NCBI GenBank assembly: GCA_030581615.1
Contig: JAKTTT010000012.1
Span: 124,001 to 188,000 of the forward strand
DNA: 64,000 bases
Reading direction: 5' to 3'
Source of the DNA: Alloascoidea africana
Taxonomy: Eukaryota; Ascomycota; Alloascoideomycetes; Alloascoideales; Alloascoideaceae
How positions within the stretch are numbered: the stretch's first letter is position 1; every line of letters begins with the position of its first letter. The notes beneath the pieces were generated by a model, which did not search any database, was not told the DNA's origin, and was given only the letters and a program-made list of their open reading frames with translations. The translations under genes and the position numbers were made by a program. Shown piece by piece: positions 62,771-64,000 of the stretch.

Positions 62771-63541
62771 TTAAAAATCTCTGTTTACCAAAAAATCAGC
62801 CTCCTCTAGATCATCATCCGAAGCAGGAGATACAGCAATTGTTGACCTCAACGGAAGCTTGTGGATTGGCCTGTTGCCTACTCGGTCATCCACTACACTT
62901 GTATCTTGCATGTTCATTTCTTGAACATCATCGTAACTTCTTTTATTCAATTTTGAAGGAGTAGAAAAAGGTAGTTGCTGCATTCGAAAACTGAATTCAC
63001 CACCAGAGCCAGAGCTTCCAAAGCTTGAACTCATAGAAGATGAGGAATTGTAGACCAATTCAGGAGGAGCAGATATGTGAGAAGGAAGCGGCACTCGTTG
63101 TATTGGTCTGGGCCCACCACTCTGAGGACCGTCTTGTGTGGTATGACATGGTGGCTGTGGTGTTCTATATTGAAAAGTTGACTTGGCCAGAGCTTCAAGA
63201 TACCTCTCGTTTTTATTATCATTATCACCCAAAAAGCTTTGTTTCGTATTCTCTAAATGCGTACGCACATAGTCGTTCTGATACGAGTAAAGAGACGCCG
63301 TATTTCCTCGATTTTCGTAGTTTGATGGGTCTAAAGCAACTGATACTCCCAAGTCATCGTCACCGTTGTTCTTGCTTCCAGTGCGGTATCCTTCAGCTAC
63401 TTTTTGTCGGATTCTCATTCCCAGCATGGAGAGCTGCCTAACATTCTCATAATCTTGGTTATACTTGTATTGATTTCCACCTTCGTCAAAAGATGATTCC
63501 GGTTTCCTCGATATATGTCTTTTCGTGCTGTTTGTCTCCAT
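62771..63541 (-). CDS. Dif1/Spd1/Sml1-type ribonucleotide reductase inhibitor
   Basis: A 256-residue, largely disordered protein. Two blocks match the fungal RNR-inhibitor family: RQLSMLGMRIRQKVAEGYRTGS near residue 36 and RPIQRVPLPSHISAPPELV near residue 146, the latter followed by a Ser-rich patch. A second copy of the PIHKLPLRSTIAVSPAS type lies near the C-terminus, before an acidic end (DDDLEEADF). Family knowledge: Dif1 imports the small RNR subunit into the nucleus outside S phase and is degraded on checkpoint activation; Spd1 and Sml1 inhibit the enzyme. Which activity this one has cannot be told from sequence. No MCB box (ACGCGT) seen upstream. Confidence 0.75.
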   Translation of the reverse strand: METNSTKRHISRKPESSFDEGGNQYKYNQDYENVRQLSMLGMRIRQKVAEGYRTGSKNNGDDDLGVSVALDPSNYENRGNTASLYSYQNDYVRTHLENTKQSFLGDNDNKNERYLEALAKSTFQYRTPQPPCHTTQDGPQSGGPRPIQRVPLPSHISAPPELVYNSSSSMSSSFGSSGSGGEFSFRMQQLPFSTPSKLNKRSYDDVQEMNMQDTSVVDDRVGNRPIHKLPLRSTIAVSPASDDDLEEADFLVNRDF

Positions 63542-64000
63542 TTCTTTATCCTATGGTGGAGCCAAAAGGGCGAAACTTGCTCGAAATCGCCATTGCTTAT
63601 TAAAATTTACCCGGCGTATCTAACCACGTGCAGATAGTTGCCTGTTTGGGGAAGTATGTTGCTTCATTACCCGTTTGGGTCGAAATTACATAATCTACCC
63701 AACCATCTTTTGAAAGGTCTACATGAAACCTTTAGGTTTTGAAATAGGTGCCAGACTTTAGAACGTTGAATTAAATCCTTAATCACAATTTTCTTTGAGA
63801 CGACTCAAGGAAGAGGGGTAACTGAGATCAAACAAGTCTTGACATACTCGAATTAGGATGCTTCAATATACATCTTGGTTTAGTTTCCAGTATGCTCCGC
63901 AGACAAGGGGATAAGCGAGGTAGATTAACAACCAGCCCCACCACCCTGTATCTATCGCACATAGGTTGAATCAGCTAACAGAAAAGTTCGCTAAAAATCC
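63542..64000. promoter_or_regulatory. upstream region of DIF1-like gene with two Reb1-type sites and an E-box
   Basis: TTACCCG at 63607-63613 and again at 63667-63673; CCACGTG at 63624-63630 between them. The rest to the window end is AT-rich with no gene. Confidence 0.5.

Overview
The window comes from a budding yeast (Saccharomycotina-type) nuclear chromosome. The evidence is an array of recognisable fungal genes (RPT5, PRP17, BCP1, EAF1, SAM37, ERV14, RPL18, AFG2, ATP10, MTR2, TSR2, ECM30) with short spliceosomal introns. CTG is read as leucine at invariant positions (for example QLDGF and GRLDRK of Rpt5), so it is not a CTG-Ser or CTG-Ala yeast. About eleven of some 25 genes carry introns of mostly 55-120 nt, with variable 5' splice sites (GTATGT, GTAAGT, GTGCGT, GTACGA, GTATCA, GTAGGT) and a well-kept CTAAC/CTAAT branch site 10-40 nt before the acceptor. 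That is more introns than Saccharomyces has. I cannot name the species.

Layout. 1-16.8 kb is compact: the 3' end of RPT5, PRP17 (-), BCP1 (+, three introns), a PEX30-like dysferlin-domain peroxin, EAF1/VID21 (three exons), PSG1-like (-), SAM37 (-), ERV14 (-, with a likely 6-nt microexon), an uncharacterised Ser-rich gene, and RPL18 (-). 16.8-40 kb is gene-poor: four AT-rich deserts of 3.7, 2.9, 4.3 and 3.0 kb separate an NCS1 permease, xylulokinase, an unknown nuclear-looking protein, an RGS-domain protein, a Cys-3/Met4-type bZIP factor, a lone tRNA-Leu(AAG), and a secreted CAP-domain (PRY-like) protein. 40-64 kb is compact again: an amino-acid permease, AFG2, ATP10, a CFEM GPI-protein, a TAG1-like vacuolar protein, ILV6, MTR2, an ASH1-like GATA factor, a 2.75-kb gap, TSR2, ECM30/HID1, a PEX11-family gene, and a Dif1/Spd1-type ribonucleotide reductase inhibitor.

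Functional themes are ordinary housekeeping. Ribosome supply appears four times (Rpl18, Bcp1 for Rpl23, Tsr2 for Rps26, Afg2 for 60S maturation). Others are mitochondrial biogenesis (Sam37, Atp10), peroxisome shape (Pex30-like, Pex11-like), secretory cargo handling (Erv14, Psg1, Ecm30) and nutrient uptake. No operon-like or defence-like cluster is visible, and I found no recognisable virus-derived element. Reb1-type TTACCCG motifs recur in several short promoters (14.3, 57.3, 57.5, 61.0, 63.6, 63.7 kb).

The most unusual single observation is the ERV14 gene model: a perfect branch site, acceptor and donor bracket six bases which, if spliced in, restore exactly the two residues missing from the conserved DLE-x-DYINP motif. 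Also notable are an ASH1-like gene whose intron can be retained without breaking the frame, and 14 kb of almost gene-free sequence in the middle of an otherwise dense region.
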